DNA of 64,000 bases. Source: Micromonospora_G sp044901685 (GTDB lineage: Bacteria; Actinomycetota; Actinomycetes; Mycobacteriales; Micromonosporaceae). Below are positions 15,446-24,462 of the stretch, in pieces; within the stretch, counting starts at the first letter, position 1, and the number at the start of each line of letters is the position of its first letter. Position numbers and translations under genes: made by a program. The notes beneath the pieces are model-generated. The model was not told where the DNA came from. It did no database searches and worked only from the letters and a program-made list of their open reading frames with translations. The DNA lies in NCBI RefSeq assembly GCF_044901685.1, contig NZ_JBJDPS010000020.1, forward strand, positions 48,420 through 112,419. The letters run 5' to 3'.

Positions 15446-18010
15446 ATGACGCAGCCGCCCGGTGACTCCGGCGTTGACCCCTGGGACGAGTTCCTGGCCC
15501 GTTACTTCGGGCGTGGCGAAGGGCGCCGGCCGGCCCACCGGGTGGACATCACGCGACTGATGACCGCCGATGCCCGGGAACTGCTCGCCGACGCCGCCCG
15601 CCGGGCCGCCTCCGCCTCCAGCAGCGACCTCGACACCGACCACCTGCTCTGGGCCGCCTTGCAGCGTGAACCGCTGCGTGAGCTGGTCCGGCGGGCCGGC
15701 GCGGACCCGGACGCGCTGGCCGGCGCGCTCGGTGGTCAGCAGCGTCCGGCCGAGCCGCCGCCGCACGGTCAGGTGCCGCCGAACCTCTCGCTCACCCCGG
15801 CCGCCAAGCGGGCGCTGCTCGACGCCCACCAGCTCTCCCGCGCCATGGGCGCCTCCTACATCGGGCCGGAGCACATCCTGATGGCGCTGCCGCTCAATCC
15901 CGAGTCGCCAGCCGGTCGGATGCTCGCCGCCGGGCGGATCCAGCCGCAGGCGTTGCAGAACGCGAACTCGGAGCGGTCCGGCGCCCAGGCGCCGAAGCCC
16001 GACCGGGGCACCCCGACCCTGGACCAGTACGGCCAGGACCTCACCGACCTGGCCCGCGCCGACGAGATCGACCCGGTGATCGGGCGGGCCGACGAGATCG
16101 AGCAGGCGGTGGAGATCCTCTCCCGGCGGACGAAGAACAACCCGGTGCTGATCGGCGAGGCGGGGGTCGGCAAGACGGCCATCGTGGAGGGACTGGCGGA
16201 ACGGATCGCCGACGGGGACGTACCGCGCACGCTGCTCGGCAAGCGCGTGGTCCAGTTGGACCTGGCCGGGCTGGTCGCCGGCACCCGCTACCGGGGCGAC
16301 TTCGAGGAGCGGCTGAAGAAGGTGATCGACGAGATCCGGGCCCACGGCGAGGAACTCATCGTCTTCCTCGACGAACTGCACACCCTGGTCGGTGCCGGCG
16401 GCGCGGGCAGCGAGGGCGGCATGGACGCGAGCAACATGCTCAAGCCGGCGCTGGCCCGGGGCGAACTGCGGGTGGTCGGCGCGACCACGCTCAACGAGTA
16501 CCGCCGGCACATCGAGAAGGACGCGGCGCTGGCCCGGCGGTTCCAGCCGGTGATGGTGCCGGAGCCGTCGGTGGAGGACACGGTGGCGATCCTGCGCGGC
16601 CTGCGGGACCGGTACGAGGCCCACCACCAGGTGCGTTTCACCGACGAGGCACTGGTCGCCGCCGCCGAACTGGCCGATCGTTACCTGACCGACCGGTTCC
16701 TGCCGGACAAGGCGATCGACCTGCTCGACCAGGCCGGCGCCCGGGTACGGTTGCGCACCCGTACCCCGGACAACGACGTACGGGACCTGGAGCGGGAGCT
16801 GGAGGACCTGCGCCGGGACAAGGAACAGTCGGTCGCCGACGAGCAGTACGAGCGGGCGTCGCAGCTACGCGACCGGTTGCAGGAGGTGCAGGAGCGGATC
16901 GAGGCGTCCCGGGGCGACAACGGCCAGCAGCAGGTCCCCGAGGTCCGGCCGCAGGAGATCGCCGAGGTGGTGTCCCGGGCCACCGGCATCCCGGTCAGCC
17001 AGCTCACCGAGGAGGAGCGCGACCGGCTGCTGCGGCTGGAGGGGCACCTGCACGAGCGGATCGTCGGCCAGGACGACGCGGTCAACGCGGTCGCCGAGGC
17101 GGTACGGCGCTCCCGTACCGGGCTGGCCGACCCGGACCGGCCGATGGGCAGCTTCCTGTTCCTCGGCCCGACCGGGGTGGGCAAGACCGAGCTGGCCCGG
17201 GCCCTGGCCGAGGCGCTGTTCGGCGAGTCGGACCGGATGATCCGGCTGGACATGAGCGAGTTCCAGGAACGGCACACGGTCAGTCGGTTGGTCGGTGCCC
17301 CGCCCGGATACGTCGGGTACGAGGAGGCGGGCCAGCTCACCGAGGCGGTGCGCCGCCGCCCGTACGCGGTGGTGCTGCTCGACGAGATCGAGAAGGCGCA
17401 TCCGGACGTGTTCAACATCCTGCTCCAGGTGCTCGACGACGGCCGGCTCACCGACAGCCAGGGCCGGGCGGTCAACTTCCGCAACACCGTCATGATCATG
17501 ACGAGCAACCTCGGCTCGGAGCTGATCACCGGCACCCAGCGCAGTGTCGGCTTCGGCGGCGACGGTGCCGAGGACGAGAGCATCGAGCTGCGGGAGCGGT
17601 TGATGCGCCGGTTGCAGGAGCATTTCCGGCCGGAGTTCCTCAACCGGATCGACGAGGTGATCATCTTCCGGCGGTTGGAGGGCGAGCAGCTCCGGCAGAT
17701 CAGCGAACTGCTGCTGAAGGAGACCCGCCAGCGGCTGCACGCGCAGGACATCGTCGTCGACTTCACCACCGCCGGAGTCGACTGGATCGCCGAGCACGGC
17801 TACCAGCCGGAGTTCGGTGCCCGGCCGCTGCGCCGGACCATCCAGCGTGAGATCGACAACCGGCTCTCCCGGATGCTGCTGGACGGCTCGCTCTCACCCG
17901 GCCAACGGGTCACCGTCGACGCCGCCGACGGCGCGCTCACCTTCGACGTGGCCGACACCGGCCGGCGCAGCGGCCGCAATCCGACCCCGGCCCCGGCGGG
18001 CGCCGAATGA
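15446..18010 (+). CDS. Clp/Hsp100 AAA+ ATPase, ClpC-like
   Basis: 854 residues. A Clp N-domain (about 35-180) preceded by an extra DPWDEFLARYFGRGEG head, a first AAA+ module (Walker A GEAGVGKT near 238, Walker B FLDELH), a short UVR-like coiled middle segment (DLERELEDLRRDKE region), and a second AAA+ module (Walker A GPTGVGKT near 575, Walker B VLLDEIEKAH). A VGF tripeptide near 701 (RSVGFGG) matches the loop that docks ClpC on ClpP, so it probably unfolds substrates for proteolysis. The N-domain differs from the main housekeeping ClpC, so this looks like a second paralogue. The ATG has GAAGGGG upstream. Confidence 0.92.
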   Translation: MTQPPGDSGVDPWDEFLARYFGRGEGRRPAHRVDITRLMTADARELLADAARRAASASSSDLDTDHLLWAALQREPLRELVRRAGADPDALAGALGGQQRPAEPPPHGQVPPNLSLTPAAKRALLDAHQLSRAMGASYIGPEHILMALPLNPESPAGRMLAAGRIQPQALQNANSERSGAQAPKPDRGTPTLDQYGQDLTDLARADEIDPVIGRADEIEQAVEILSRRTKNNPVLIGEAGVGKTAIVEGLAERIADGDVPRTLLGKRVVQLDLAGLVAGTRYRGDFEERLKKVIDEIRAHGEELIVFLDELHTLVGAGGAGSEGGMDASNMLKPALARGELRVVGATTLNEYRRHIEKDAALARRFQPVMVPEPSVEDTVAILRGLRDRYEAHHQVRFTDEALVAAAELADRYLTDRFLPDKAIDLLDQAGARVRLRTRTPDNDVRDLERELEDLRRDKEQSVADEQYERASQLRDRLQEVQERIEASRGDNGQQQVPEVRPQEIAEVVSRATGIPVSQLTEEERDRLLRLEGHLHERIVGQDDAVNAVAEAVRRSRTGLADPDRPMGSFLFLGPTGVGKTELARALAEALFGESDRMIRLDMSEFQERHTVSRLVGAPPGYVGYEEAGQLTEAVRRRPYAVVLLDEIEKAHPDVFNILLQVLDDGRLTDSQGRAVNFRNTVMIMTSNLGSELITGTQRSVGFGGDGAEDESIELRERLMRRLQEHFRPEFLNRIDEVIIFRRLEGEQLRQISELLLKETRQRLHAQDIVVDFTTAGVDWIAEHGYQPEFGARPLRRTIQREIDNRLSRMLLDGSLSPGQRVTVDAADGALTFDVADTGRRSGRNPTPAPAGAE

Positions 18011-18092
18011 GGACGGGCCGGCACGGCGTGAGAAAGGGCTGGCACGGCCTGAGGACGGGCCGGCACGGCGTTCGAACGGGCTGGCACGGCGC
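18009..18092 (+). repeat. 21-bp tandem repeat beginning at the Clp stop codon
   Basis: Four 21-bp units containing GGGC(C/T)GGCACGGC start on the last two bases of the Clp stop codon. Units 1 and 3 are identical and 2 and 4 are variants, a higher-order 42-bp pattern. It is noncoding as read here, yet the unit length is a multiple of three. Confidence 0.8.
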
Positions 18093-18164
18093 GAGGACCG
18101 GCGGTGGGTCGGCAACCGGGGCGGACCCGCAGCGGGTCGCCGTGATGGCGAGGGGAGTCGGACG

Positions 18165-18377
18165 GTGAGTCAGCCTGAGGAGATCCGGGAGAAGAGCCCC
18201 AAGACCGACGCTGTCCTGCATCCGCCGACCGCGAACCCGGACCGGACCCAGTTACGCGACGAGCGCGACCTGCCGGGTCGCGCGGAGTCCGACCGTACGG
18301 AGTCGGCGCCGGACGGCTCGGACCGGGACGAGGACGAACCGGGGGAGACCCCGTCGAACTCCGGGAAGGAGCGGTGA
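18165..18377 (+). CDS. Small acidic hypothetical protein
   Basis: 70 residues, highly charged and Pro/Ser-rich (SDRDEDEPGETPSNSGKER at the end), probably disordered, no recognised family. The GTG start has GAGGGGAG eight bases upstream. Its stop overlaps the ATG of the DUF3140 gene (TGATG), which supports a real, coupled gene. Confidence 0.55.
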   Translation: MSQPEEIREKSPKTDAVLHPPTANPDRTQLRDERDLPGRAESDRTESAPDGSDRDEDEPGETPSNSGKER

Positions 18378-18727
18378 TGGCCCGCGAGCAGCGCATCGAG
18401 CCCGAGGTCGAGCGGTTGTGGCAGGACTTCCACGACCGGGTCAACGTCACCTCGGAACAGTTGCGTACCTGGCTGATGACCCAGGGTTCGGGGGAGGAGG
18501 CGTTCGGGCCCGGCCCGGACCTCGACCTGCCCGAGCCGGGTCGCCAGATCCTGGCCGTGAAGCGCAAGCGCAAGGTCGACCTGACCCCCGACGACATCGA
18601 CGTCATGCGGGACACGGTGGTCGAGATCGAGGACCTGCTCGACTCCCGCCCCGGCGGCGGCCTCTCCGACGAAACCTGGCGCCGCGCCCTCCTGGACCTC
18701 GGCCACGACCCCCTCCTCGAACGCTGA
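18377..18727 (+). CDS. DUF3140 family protein
   Basis: 116 residues. The pattern LWQDFHDRVNVTSEQLRTWL, then KRKRKVDLTPDDIDVMRDTVVEIEDLL, matches the DUF3140 family of actinobacteria. It is soluble, mixed helical and highly charged, with a conserved basic KRKRK patch that might contact nucleic acid (inference). There is no known function. It is coupled to the preceding 70-residue gene and followed by a 54-bp palindromic element. Confidence 0.8.
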   Translation: MAREQRIEPEVERLWQDFHDRVNVTSEQLRTWLMTQGSGEEAFGPGPDLDLPEPGRQILAVKRKRKVDLTPDDIDVMRDTVVEIEDLLDSRPGGGLSDETWRRALLDLGHDPLLER

Positions 18728-18731
18728 CGGT

Positions 18732-18785
18732 GTAAGGAAGGGCCCCTTATTATCGTTTTTTGTATAGGAAGGGGCCCTTCCTAAC
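18732..18785. repeat. 54-bp palindromic extragenic element, copy 1
   Basis: Starts GTAAGGAAGGGCCCCTT and ends AAGGGGCCCTTCCTAAC; the 17-bp arms pair with one mismatch around a T-rich loop, and each arm is also nearly self-palindromic. It lies 4 bp after the DUF3140 stop and between convergent genes. It aligns without gaps to the copies at 29921 and 33992. Probable bidirectional terminator; whether it is also mobile is unknown. Confidence 0.85.
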
Positions 18786-18838
18786 CTCGCGGCCGCGGGT
18801 GGCGGGCGGCGCGGGTGGCGGGCGGCGCGAGCGGGGGG

Positions 18839-19075
18839 TCAGGCGCCGCCGATGCTGGGGGTGCCGAGCCCGGCCGCCTCGACGGCGTCCTCCCGCTCGT
18901 CGCGCAGCGCCTCCTCGCGGCCGAGCAGGGCGGCGTACTCGGCGTACTCGGCGGGCGTGGGTGTCTCGGATGCCCGGCGCAGGAACGCCTCCACGTCACG
19001 GGAGGCGGCGGTGTGCGCGGCGGCGATCCGGCGGGCGATCTCGCGGGCGTCCTCGCCGGGAATCAGGTCGGTCAT
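18839..19075 (-). CDS. Small hypothetical protein
   Basis: 78 residues, helical, Ala/Glu/Arg-rich, with AEYAEYAALLGREEALRDERED. No recognised family, signal or membrane segment. The ATG is preceded by TAGGG on the minus strand, and codon use matches the surroundings. A single-gene transcript convergent with the DUF3140 gene; the long upstream extension in the same frame lacks a ribosome site and was not used. Confidence 0.6.
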   Translation of the reverse strand: MTDLIPGEDAREIARRIAAAHTAASRDVEAFLRRASETPTPAEYAEYAALLGREEALRDEREDAVEAAGLGTPSIGGA

Positions 19076-19195
19076 GTCCCTACCGGTACCCGGTTCGCCG
19101 CGTTTCGCACCTGGACGGTGCGCTGGGGGACGGGTCGGGCCGGGCGGTGGGTCGGCGCTCTTTCCACCCGGCCGACGCGGCGCGAGGATCACTTC

Positions 19196-19804
19196 ATGCG
19201 TACGCGTAACGCGCCGCCCAATTCCCGCGCCTCACGGCTCGGCTGCCTCGTACCCGTCGTAGGTGTTGTCCTGCTCCTGCTTGTCCTCGCGTGGGGCGCC
19301 CTGCGGGGCCATGAGAGCGAGTGGTTCCAGCGGGTCGCCGGCCCGGTGGTGTTCCTCGTTTTGCTGCTCATGCTCGCGTTCCCGCTGCTCACGCTCCCGT
19401 TCCTGCTGAGCGGCCTCCCGGACGGGAACGACGAGGGGGAGCCGCCCGCGCGTCCGGGGCCGTCGGCTCCCGCGATCGTCAGCGCGCGCACGACCGTACG
19501 GGAGTTGGAGCAGGCACGGTGGCAGTTGGCCAAGGCCAGGCGGATGCTGGACCAACTGGAGGCCGAAAGGGACGCCGTACGGCGGGAGAAGCGTGACGAG
19601 ACCGACCGCTACGAGCGGCTCGCCTCGATCACGCGGGAGCAGGCCGAACTGGTCGAGCACCTGATCACCCGTCAGTTGGTCCGGCAGTCGCGTACGACCT
19701 GGGTGCAGTGGTACGTCTCGCTGCTGCTGGCGTTCCTGCTGGGCCTGGTCGTGAACTGGGTCTCCGACCCGGTCTACGCCTGGCTGTTGCACCTGGGGCG
19801 GTGA
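19196..19804 (+). CDS. Membrane protein with cytoplasmic coiled coil
   Basis: 202 residues. Two N-terminal hydrophobic segments (about 16-36 and 47-70), a Pro-rich linker, a charged coiled coil (100-160, VRELEQARWQLAKARRMLDQ) and a C-terminal membrane segment (170-190). No recognised family. The ATG follows a weak GAGG. The coiled coil between membrane helices suggests a scaffold or oligomeric protein; nothing more can be said. Confidence 0.65.
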   Translation: MRTRNAPPNSRASRLGCLVPVVGVVLLLLVLAWGALRGHESEWFQRVAGPVVFLVLLLMLAFPLLTLPFLLSGLPDGNDEGEPPARPGPSAPAIVSARTTVRELEQARWQLAKARRMLDQLEAERDAVRREKRDETDRYERLASITREQAELVEHLITRQLVRQSRTTWVQWYVSLLLAFLLGLVVNWVSDPVYAWLLHLGR

Positions 19805-19874
19805 CCTGCAGACCTGTGGCGGTGGACGTACGCCCGGCCGGCGCGGGGAGTCTCCCCACGCCGGCCGGAACGTT

Positions 19875-21359
19875 TCACGGGTTGGTGATGCCGAGCGTGT
19901 AGCTGCCGGAGCCGCTGTACGCGTACACGTCGTAGCGGTAGTAACCGGCCGTGCCGTTGTACGTGATCGTCTCGTCCGAACTGGCGCTCTCACCGGCGGC
20001 CACGTCGACCCAGGCGCTGCCGTTCCACTTCTGCAGGTAGAGGTCGAAGTCCACTCCGGACGGTCCGTCGAGGCAGCCTCGGTGGGTGCCGGAGACGGTC
20101 GACTGGTAGTAGCTGCCGTTCGGCTGGAACTGGCTGTTTCCGCTGGTCACCGAGCCGCTGTAGGTCGCCTCGTAGCCGGTGCACCCGGTCGGCGGCGGCT
20201 CGCCGGGGCCGCCGCTGCCGGTGCGCAGGGTCAGGCCGTAGACCGACAGGATCTCGTTGACCGGCTGGAAGTAGGTGGTGCCGCCGGAGGAGCAGTTGCC
20301 CGAGCCGCCGGAGGTGACGCCCTGGGCCTGCTGTCCGGAGAGCCAGGAGCCGCCCGAGTCGCCCGGTTCGGCGCAGGCGTTGGTACGGGTCAGCCCGGAG
20401 ACCGTGCCCTGCGGATAGGTCACCGAGGAGTTCTTGGCCTGCACGGTGCCGCAGCGCCAGCCGGTGGTGGAGCCGGAGCGGCAGATGGAGGCGCCGACGG
20501 CGGACTCGGTGGAGCCCGCCACGGTGACGTTGCCGCCGGAGTAGTTGTTCACCCACGGCTGCGGGGTCCAGTTCGAGTTGGTCTGCACCCAGGCGTAGTC
20601 GTTGCCCGGGAACGAGGAGCCCCGGAAGGTCCCCTGTGCCACCTGGTTGTAGCCCTGGGTCGCGGTGCCGGTGGTGCCGCAGTGGCCGGCGGTGACAAAG
20701 CCGCCGGTGACCGAGAAGCCGACCGAGCAGCGGCCACCCATGTAGTAGGCGTCGCCGCCGCGTACGTCGTAGTAGGGGACCGGGGACTCGGTGCTGGCGA
20801 CCAGTTGGACCGCCGTGGCGTCGACCCCGCTGGCCTTGACGAAGGCGCTCGCCCCGCCGTTGCCGCCCTTGGCCAGCACCACCACGGTGTTGCTCCGCAC
20901 GTCGACGTACCAGCCGGCGACCGTGTCGGCGGTCGCCTTGCCGGCCGCCCGGTCCAGGCCGCTCTTGATCCTGTCGAGTTCGGCCGCGCTGCGGGCGACC
21001 ACCTTCGCCTGGGCACCGGCGGCGGTGACCCGACCGGTCAGGGCGGCGTCGGTGACGGCGACCACCAAAGCGGTGCCGTCGGCGTTCACCCAGCCGCCGG
21101 CGTACCCGCCGCCGAGTGTCTTGCGCAGGTCGGCGTCGGTCCGGCTGGCCTTGTCGTCGCGGGCGATCCGGGCCCGTGCCTCGGTGGCGTCCAGGCCGAG
21201 GTCGCGCTCCATCGCGGCGAGCATCTCGGGGCTCGCGGCGGCGCCGAGCACCGTCGCGGATCCCGTGCCGGGTGCGGCGGTCGCCGGTACGGCCACGGCC
21301 GGAACGACGCCGGCGGGCAGCAGGATCACCGCTGCCACCGCGGCGAGTCTTCGCTTCAT
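19875..21359 (-). CDS. Secreted S1-family serine protease with prodomain and C-terminal PPC-like domain
   Basis: 494 residues. A signal peptide ends near residue 29 (ATA-AP). An alpha-lytic-protease-type prodomain follows (about 40-190), then a streptogrisin-like protease: His226 in TAGHC, Asp254 in GNDYAWV, Ser335 in EPGDSGGS, with paired Cys at 211/227, 293/303 and 329/357. The C-terminal 110 residues (FDLYLQKWNGSAWVDVA) resemble the PPC domain of secreted peptidases, removed or used for binding after export. The ATG has AAGGAG eight bases upstream. It is likely an extracellular scavenging protease that folds with its prodomain and then self-cleaves. Confidence 0.93.
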   Translation of the reverse strand: MKRRLAAVAAVILLPAGVVPAVAVPATAAPGTGSATVLGAAASPEMLAAMERDLGLDATEARARIARDDKASRTDADLRKTLGGGYAGGWVNADGTALVVAVTDAALTGRVTAAGAQAKVVARSAAELDRIKSGLDRAAGKATADTVAGWYVDVRSNTVVVLAKGGNGGASAFVKASGVDATAVQLVASTESPVPYYDVRGGDAYYMGGRCSVGFSVTGGFVTAGHCGTTGTATQGYNQVAQGTFRGSSFPGNDYAWVQTNSNWTPQPWVNNYSGGNVTVAGSTESAVGASICRSGSTTGWRCGTVQAKNSSVTYPQGTVSGLTRTNACAEPGDSGGSWLSGQQAQGVTSGGSGNCSSGGTTYFQPVNEILSVYGLTLRTGSGGPGEPPPTGCTGYEATYSGSVTSGNSQFQPNGSYYQSTVSGTHRGCLDGPSGVDFDLYLQKWNGSAWVDVAAGESASSDETITYNGTAGYYRYDVYAYSGSGSYTLGITNP

Positions 21360-21809
21360 CCGTCTGTCTCCTTGGGGGGTGTGCCGGCTCCCGGCCCCGG
21401 CGGATCGCCGTCGTGACCGTGGAGGGTGGACGGTGAGCGGGGCACGATCGGGGGTCTCCCCGCCCCACCGCCGGTGACGTGGTCGTCCCGCCAGTCCGGA
21501 CGGCCGGCGCTGTGGATGGTCCGGGTGCCAAGCCGATCGGGGGTCGGCCCGTCCACCGGCGGTCGTCGGACCGTCGGCTGGGCCTGGATCGAGCAGGGCA
21601 GGCCAAACCTAACGGTCATTTGATTGACGTAGGTATATACCACCTGGCTCATATCGCGCCCCGGCGGCGGTGCCACACACCCCGCCCGCCAAGCGTCCGG
21701 AACCCGGCAGCGCCACCCACCGGGCGTCCGGACGCGCGCGCCCACCGGGCACCCGGACCCGGACCCGGGCACCGCGGGTGTTCGCCGTCCGGGCCGCCGC
21801 GGCCGTTTG
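21360..21809. other. Intergenic region upstream of the protease, with an AT-rich island
   Basis: No gene recognised. An AT-rich island near 21608-21655 stands out and probably holds the protease promoter; it contains the palindrome listed separately. The stretch from 21660 to 21800 is GC-rich, Pro/Arg-like in every frame and shows no coding bias. Confidence 0.5.
21632..21641. promoter_or_regulatory. GGTATATACC palindrome, possible HutC-type GntR operator
   Basis: A perfect 10-bp palindrome within AGGTATATACCA. It fits the GT-N-TA-N-AC core of HutC-subfamily operators and has the GGT-N4-ACC arms of DasR sites. It lies about 270 bp upstream of the secreted protease gene. A HutC-type regulator is encoded elsewhere in the window, but no link is shown. 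Confidence 0.3.
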
Positions 21810-22781
21810 TCAGGCGGCGGCCATCTGCTGTGGGCCGAACGCCGGGTTGCGGGCGAGCCAGGCGAGGTAGTCCGGGTTGCGGTGCAGCGAGTCGGTGTAC
21901 GCCGCCACCGCGTGCCCCAGGACCCGGTCGGCGATCCCCGCCGCCGGGGCTTCCGGGTGCCAACCCAGCAGCAGCCGCCAGCGCAGCGGCGCGCCGGCCA
22001 GTGGACGGGTGACCAGGCCGGAGACCGGTCGGAAGGTGGCCTGGGCGAGCGCCACCGCCTCACCCGCGTCGACCAGGTCCAGGCAGCCACGGATGTCGGT
22101 CTCGTACATTTTGCGCGGGGTGAAGCCGGCCCGCGCGCAGGCCGCCGCGAAGCAGTCCCCGAAGCAGCCGTCGCCCGGCGCCACCGCCCACTGCTCGTCC
22201 CGGAGCATGGCCAGGCTCACCTCGTCCACCGCCGCCAACGGGTGTGCCTCGGGCAGTACGACGAAGATCGCGTCGACCGCGATCGCCCGCCAGGTCAGCC
22301 CGAACTCGGCCGACGGGGTGGCGTCGCCGCAGACCCCGGCCAGCGCGTAGTCGAGCCGACCGCCGAGCACCATCTGCGCCAGCTCGTCGACGTACCAGGA
22401 CGCGTACGTGCTGATCTGGGCGTGCGGCTGGTCGGCGGCGAGCCGGTGCACCAGCCGGCCGACGAGCGGGCTGTTCACCCCGCCGAAGCGGTAGCGGCTC
22501 ATTGTCGTACCGGTGCCGGCCAGCCGGGCCGCCTCGTCCTGCAACCCCTTCATCGCCGGCAGCAGCACCCGGGCCCGGGCCAGCACGAGTTCGCCGAGGG
22601 CGGTGGGCCGGGCACCGCGCCGGTCCCGTTCGAACAGCGGCCCGCCGAGGGTGCGCTCGATCCGCTGGAGCTGCGCGGTGAGGGCCGGTTGTGCCAGCCC
22701 CAGTGTGGACGCGGCCTTGGTGACGCTGCCCGTCTCCGCGATGGCGCAGACCACCTTCAGGTGTCGCAGCTCCAGGTTCAT
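21810..22781 (-). CDS. LysR-family transcriptional regulator
   Basis: 323 residues. N-terminal winged helix-turn-helix (LRHLKVVCAIAETGSVTKAASTLGLAQPALTAQLQRIE, residues 5-41), then the substrate-binding domain with VLPEAHPLAAVDEV. The effector cannot be inferred. A TACCGT box lies six bases from the ATG, suggesting a leaderless message. The adjacent ThuA gene is in the same orientation upstream, not divergent, so the usual LysR target layout is missing. Confidence 0.9.
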   Translation of the reverse strand: MNLELRHLKVVCAIAETGSVTKAASTLGLAQPALTAQLQRIERTLGGPLFERDRRGARPTALGELVLARARVLLPAMKGLQDEAARLAGTGTTMSRYRFGGVNSPLVGRLVHRLAADQPHAQISTYASWYVDELAQMVLGGRLDYALAGVCGDATPSAEFGLTWRAIAVDAIFVVLPEAHPLAAVDEVSLAMLRDEQWAVAPGDGCFGDCFAAACARAGFTPRKMYETDIRGCLDLVDAGEAVALAQATFRPVSGLVTRPLAGAPLRWRLLLGWHPEAPAAGIADRVLGHAVAAYTDSLHRNPDYLAWLARNPAFGPQQMAAA

Positions 22782-22787
22782 AGCGTG

Positions 22788-22793
22788 ACGGTA
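22788..22793 (-). promoter_or_regulatory. -10 box TACCGT, leaderless start of the LysR gene
   Basis: TACCGT on the minus strand with six bases to the ATG places the transcript start at or next to the start codon. No Shine-Dalgarno sequence is visible. Confidence 0.5.
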
Positions 22794-22881
22794 GGACTAT
22801 GACGGGATCTACGGGAAGACCTTCGGCCGGTGAAAGATCCCCCAAAGGAAAAGTAAAAAGTAACCGAACGGACACCCAGGA

Positions 22882-23583
22882 CTAACGCGCCGCCCAGAGC
22901 AGCCCACGCTCGGTGATCGCGCGAACCTCCGGCGCGTCGAAATCGTCCAGTTTGTGGCCCACCGTCGAGACAAAAACCCGTCCCGCGCCCCACACACGCG
23001 TCCAGACCGCGGGCAGCGTGACCGGCACCTGCCACGGCGTGCCCGCGACCCGCCCCGGCGCCGCGCCAACGGCTGCGACGGCCGGCTCGGTCACCGGCTC
23101 GGTGTCGAAGGTGACCGTGGCCAGTACGTCGTTGAGCGGATCGCTCAGCACCCAGTATTTCTCGGTGTGCAGCGCGACCGTGCCGATACCGGCCACCACC
23201 GGATGGGCCGCCCGCGCCGGGACCACGGTCAGTTCATGATGGACAAAACCGGGCGGATGATGCACGAACACCCCGCCGGTGAGCTGGTGGTAGGTGGTGT
23301 GGTGGAACGCGCCCACGATGCCGCCGTGCCAGCCGGCGAAGCCGGTGCCGCCCCGTACCGCCTCGGCCAGCCCCTCGGCCTGGGCGTCGGTGATGGTCCC
23401 GATCGACCAGCACTGCACGACCAGGTCGGCGGCGGCCAGCCGGGCGGCGTCGGTGTAGACGTCCAGGTCGGAGTGGACCTCCACGGCGAAACCCCGGGAC
23501 CGCAGGAGCGGGATGAACAGCTCCGTCGCCGCCACCGGCGCGTGGCCCTCCCAACCGCCCCGCACCACGATCGCGTCCCGCAC
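22882..23583 (-). CDS. ThuA-domain protein (class I glutamine amidotransferase-like fold)
   Basis: 233 residues. VVRGGWEGHAPVAATELF at the N-terminus, then GTGFAGWHGGIVGAFH and the late VFVSTVGHKLDDF match ThuA-like proteins, which are found in sugar catabolism and have the glutamine amidotransferase fold without its usual catalytic triad. The GTG start has AAGGGG upstream. Adjacent genes give no pathway; the substrate is unknown. Confidence 0.8.
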   Translation of the reverse strand: MRDAIVVRGGWEGHAPVAATELFIPLLRSRGFAVEVHSDLDVYTDAARLAAADLVVQCWSIGTITDAQAEGLAEAVRGGTGFAGWHGGIVGAFHHTTYHQLTGGVFVHHPPGFVHHELTVVPARAAHPVVAGIGTVALHTEKYWVLSDPLNDVLATVTFDTEPVTEPAVAAVGAAPGRVAGTPWQVPVTLPAVWTRVWGAGRVFVSTVGHKLDDFDAPEVRAITERGLLWAAR

Positions 23584-23631
23584 CGTCGTACCCCTTCCGT
23601 CCGGACCCGGTCGGCCCGGCGGCGGGTCCGG

Positions 23632-24279
23632 TCAGGGCCGGGTGCCGTCGGGCAGGTCGTCAACGTACGTCTGCCGCCCGGTCACCGCGTCCCGGACCTT
23701 GTCGACCACGCCCACCGCCGGTTCCACGATCCGGTTCCACGGGGGCGTCGCCGGGGTGTCCGGATGCGGCCGGGTGGGAGCCGCCTCCTCGGCGATCTGC
23801 ACCCGGTTGCCCAGCCGGATCAGCTCCGCCTCGCTGGCCACCGTACGCAGGGCGGGGAAGATCTCGGTCGTCGCCGCCCGGGTGTGCCGGTCCACCTGCC
23901 CGGTGACCTCGGCCACCGCCGCGCCGTACGCCGGGTCGTCCGACGCCGTGCCGGAGAGTTCCCGCAGCGCGCGCAGCAGGTCCGCGTCCGCGGCGATCTC
24001 CCGGTCGGCGACCTCCGCCCCGTCCGCCAGCGCGCCACGCACACTCGGGTAGAGGTACTGCTCCTCGCCGGAGAGGTGCCGGGTGACGGTCGCCACGAGC
24101 ACCTCGGCCACCCGGTGCCGCTGGTCGGCGGCGAGCGCCGGGTCGGCCAGCTCCCGGCAGAGGGCGCCGATCTGCTCGTGCTCCTCGGTGAGCAGGTCGA
24201 CCATGCTGAGCCCGCCCGGGCGGTAGTGGTCGTCGTCGACGCCGGCGGTGGGCGGGAGCGGGGGAAGGGGCACGGTCAC
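23632..24279 (-). CDS. Hemerythrin HHE-domain protein
   Basis: 215 residues. Iron-ligand motifs of the HHE cation-binding fold: LTEEHEQIGALC, then TRHLSGEEQYLYP, then VDRHTRAATTEIFPAL. A Pro-rich C-terminal extension (160-215) follows. Relatives bind a di-iron centre and are linked to oxygen or nitric oxide sensing and repair. The GTG start has AGGAGG at six-base spacing; the longer in-frame extension lacks such a site. Confidence 0.85.
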   Translation of the reverse strand: MTVPLPPLPPTAGVDDDHYRPGGLSMVDLLTEEHEQIGALCRELADPALAADQRHRVAEVLVATVTRHLSGEEQYLYPSVRGALADGAEVADREIAADADLLRALRELSGTASDDPAYGAAVAEVTGQVDRHTRAATTEIFPALRTVASEAELIRLGNRVQIAEEAAPTRPHPDTPATPPWNRIVEPAVGVVDKVRDAVTGRQTYVDDLPDGTRP

Positions 24280-24462
24280 GACGTTCCTCCTGCGGGGGTC
24301 GGCACCCCGGTCCACCGGGGCGGTGGCGGTGGTACCTGGTCAACGGGGTAGTCATGTCGGCGGATATGCGAACGCCAGCGGCGATACCCGGGGCCGTAAC
24401 CAACCAAACCCGCGGTGGGCCGACCCGACCGTCACCCGGTCCGGGCTGGTAAGAAGAACCGC

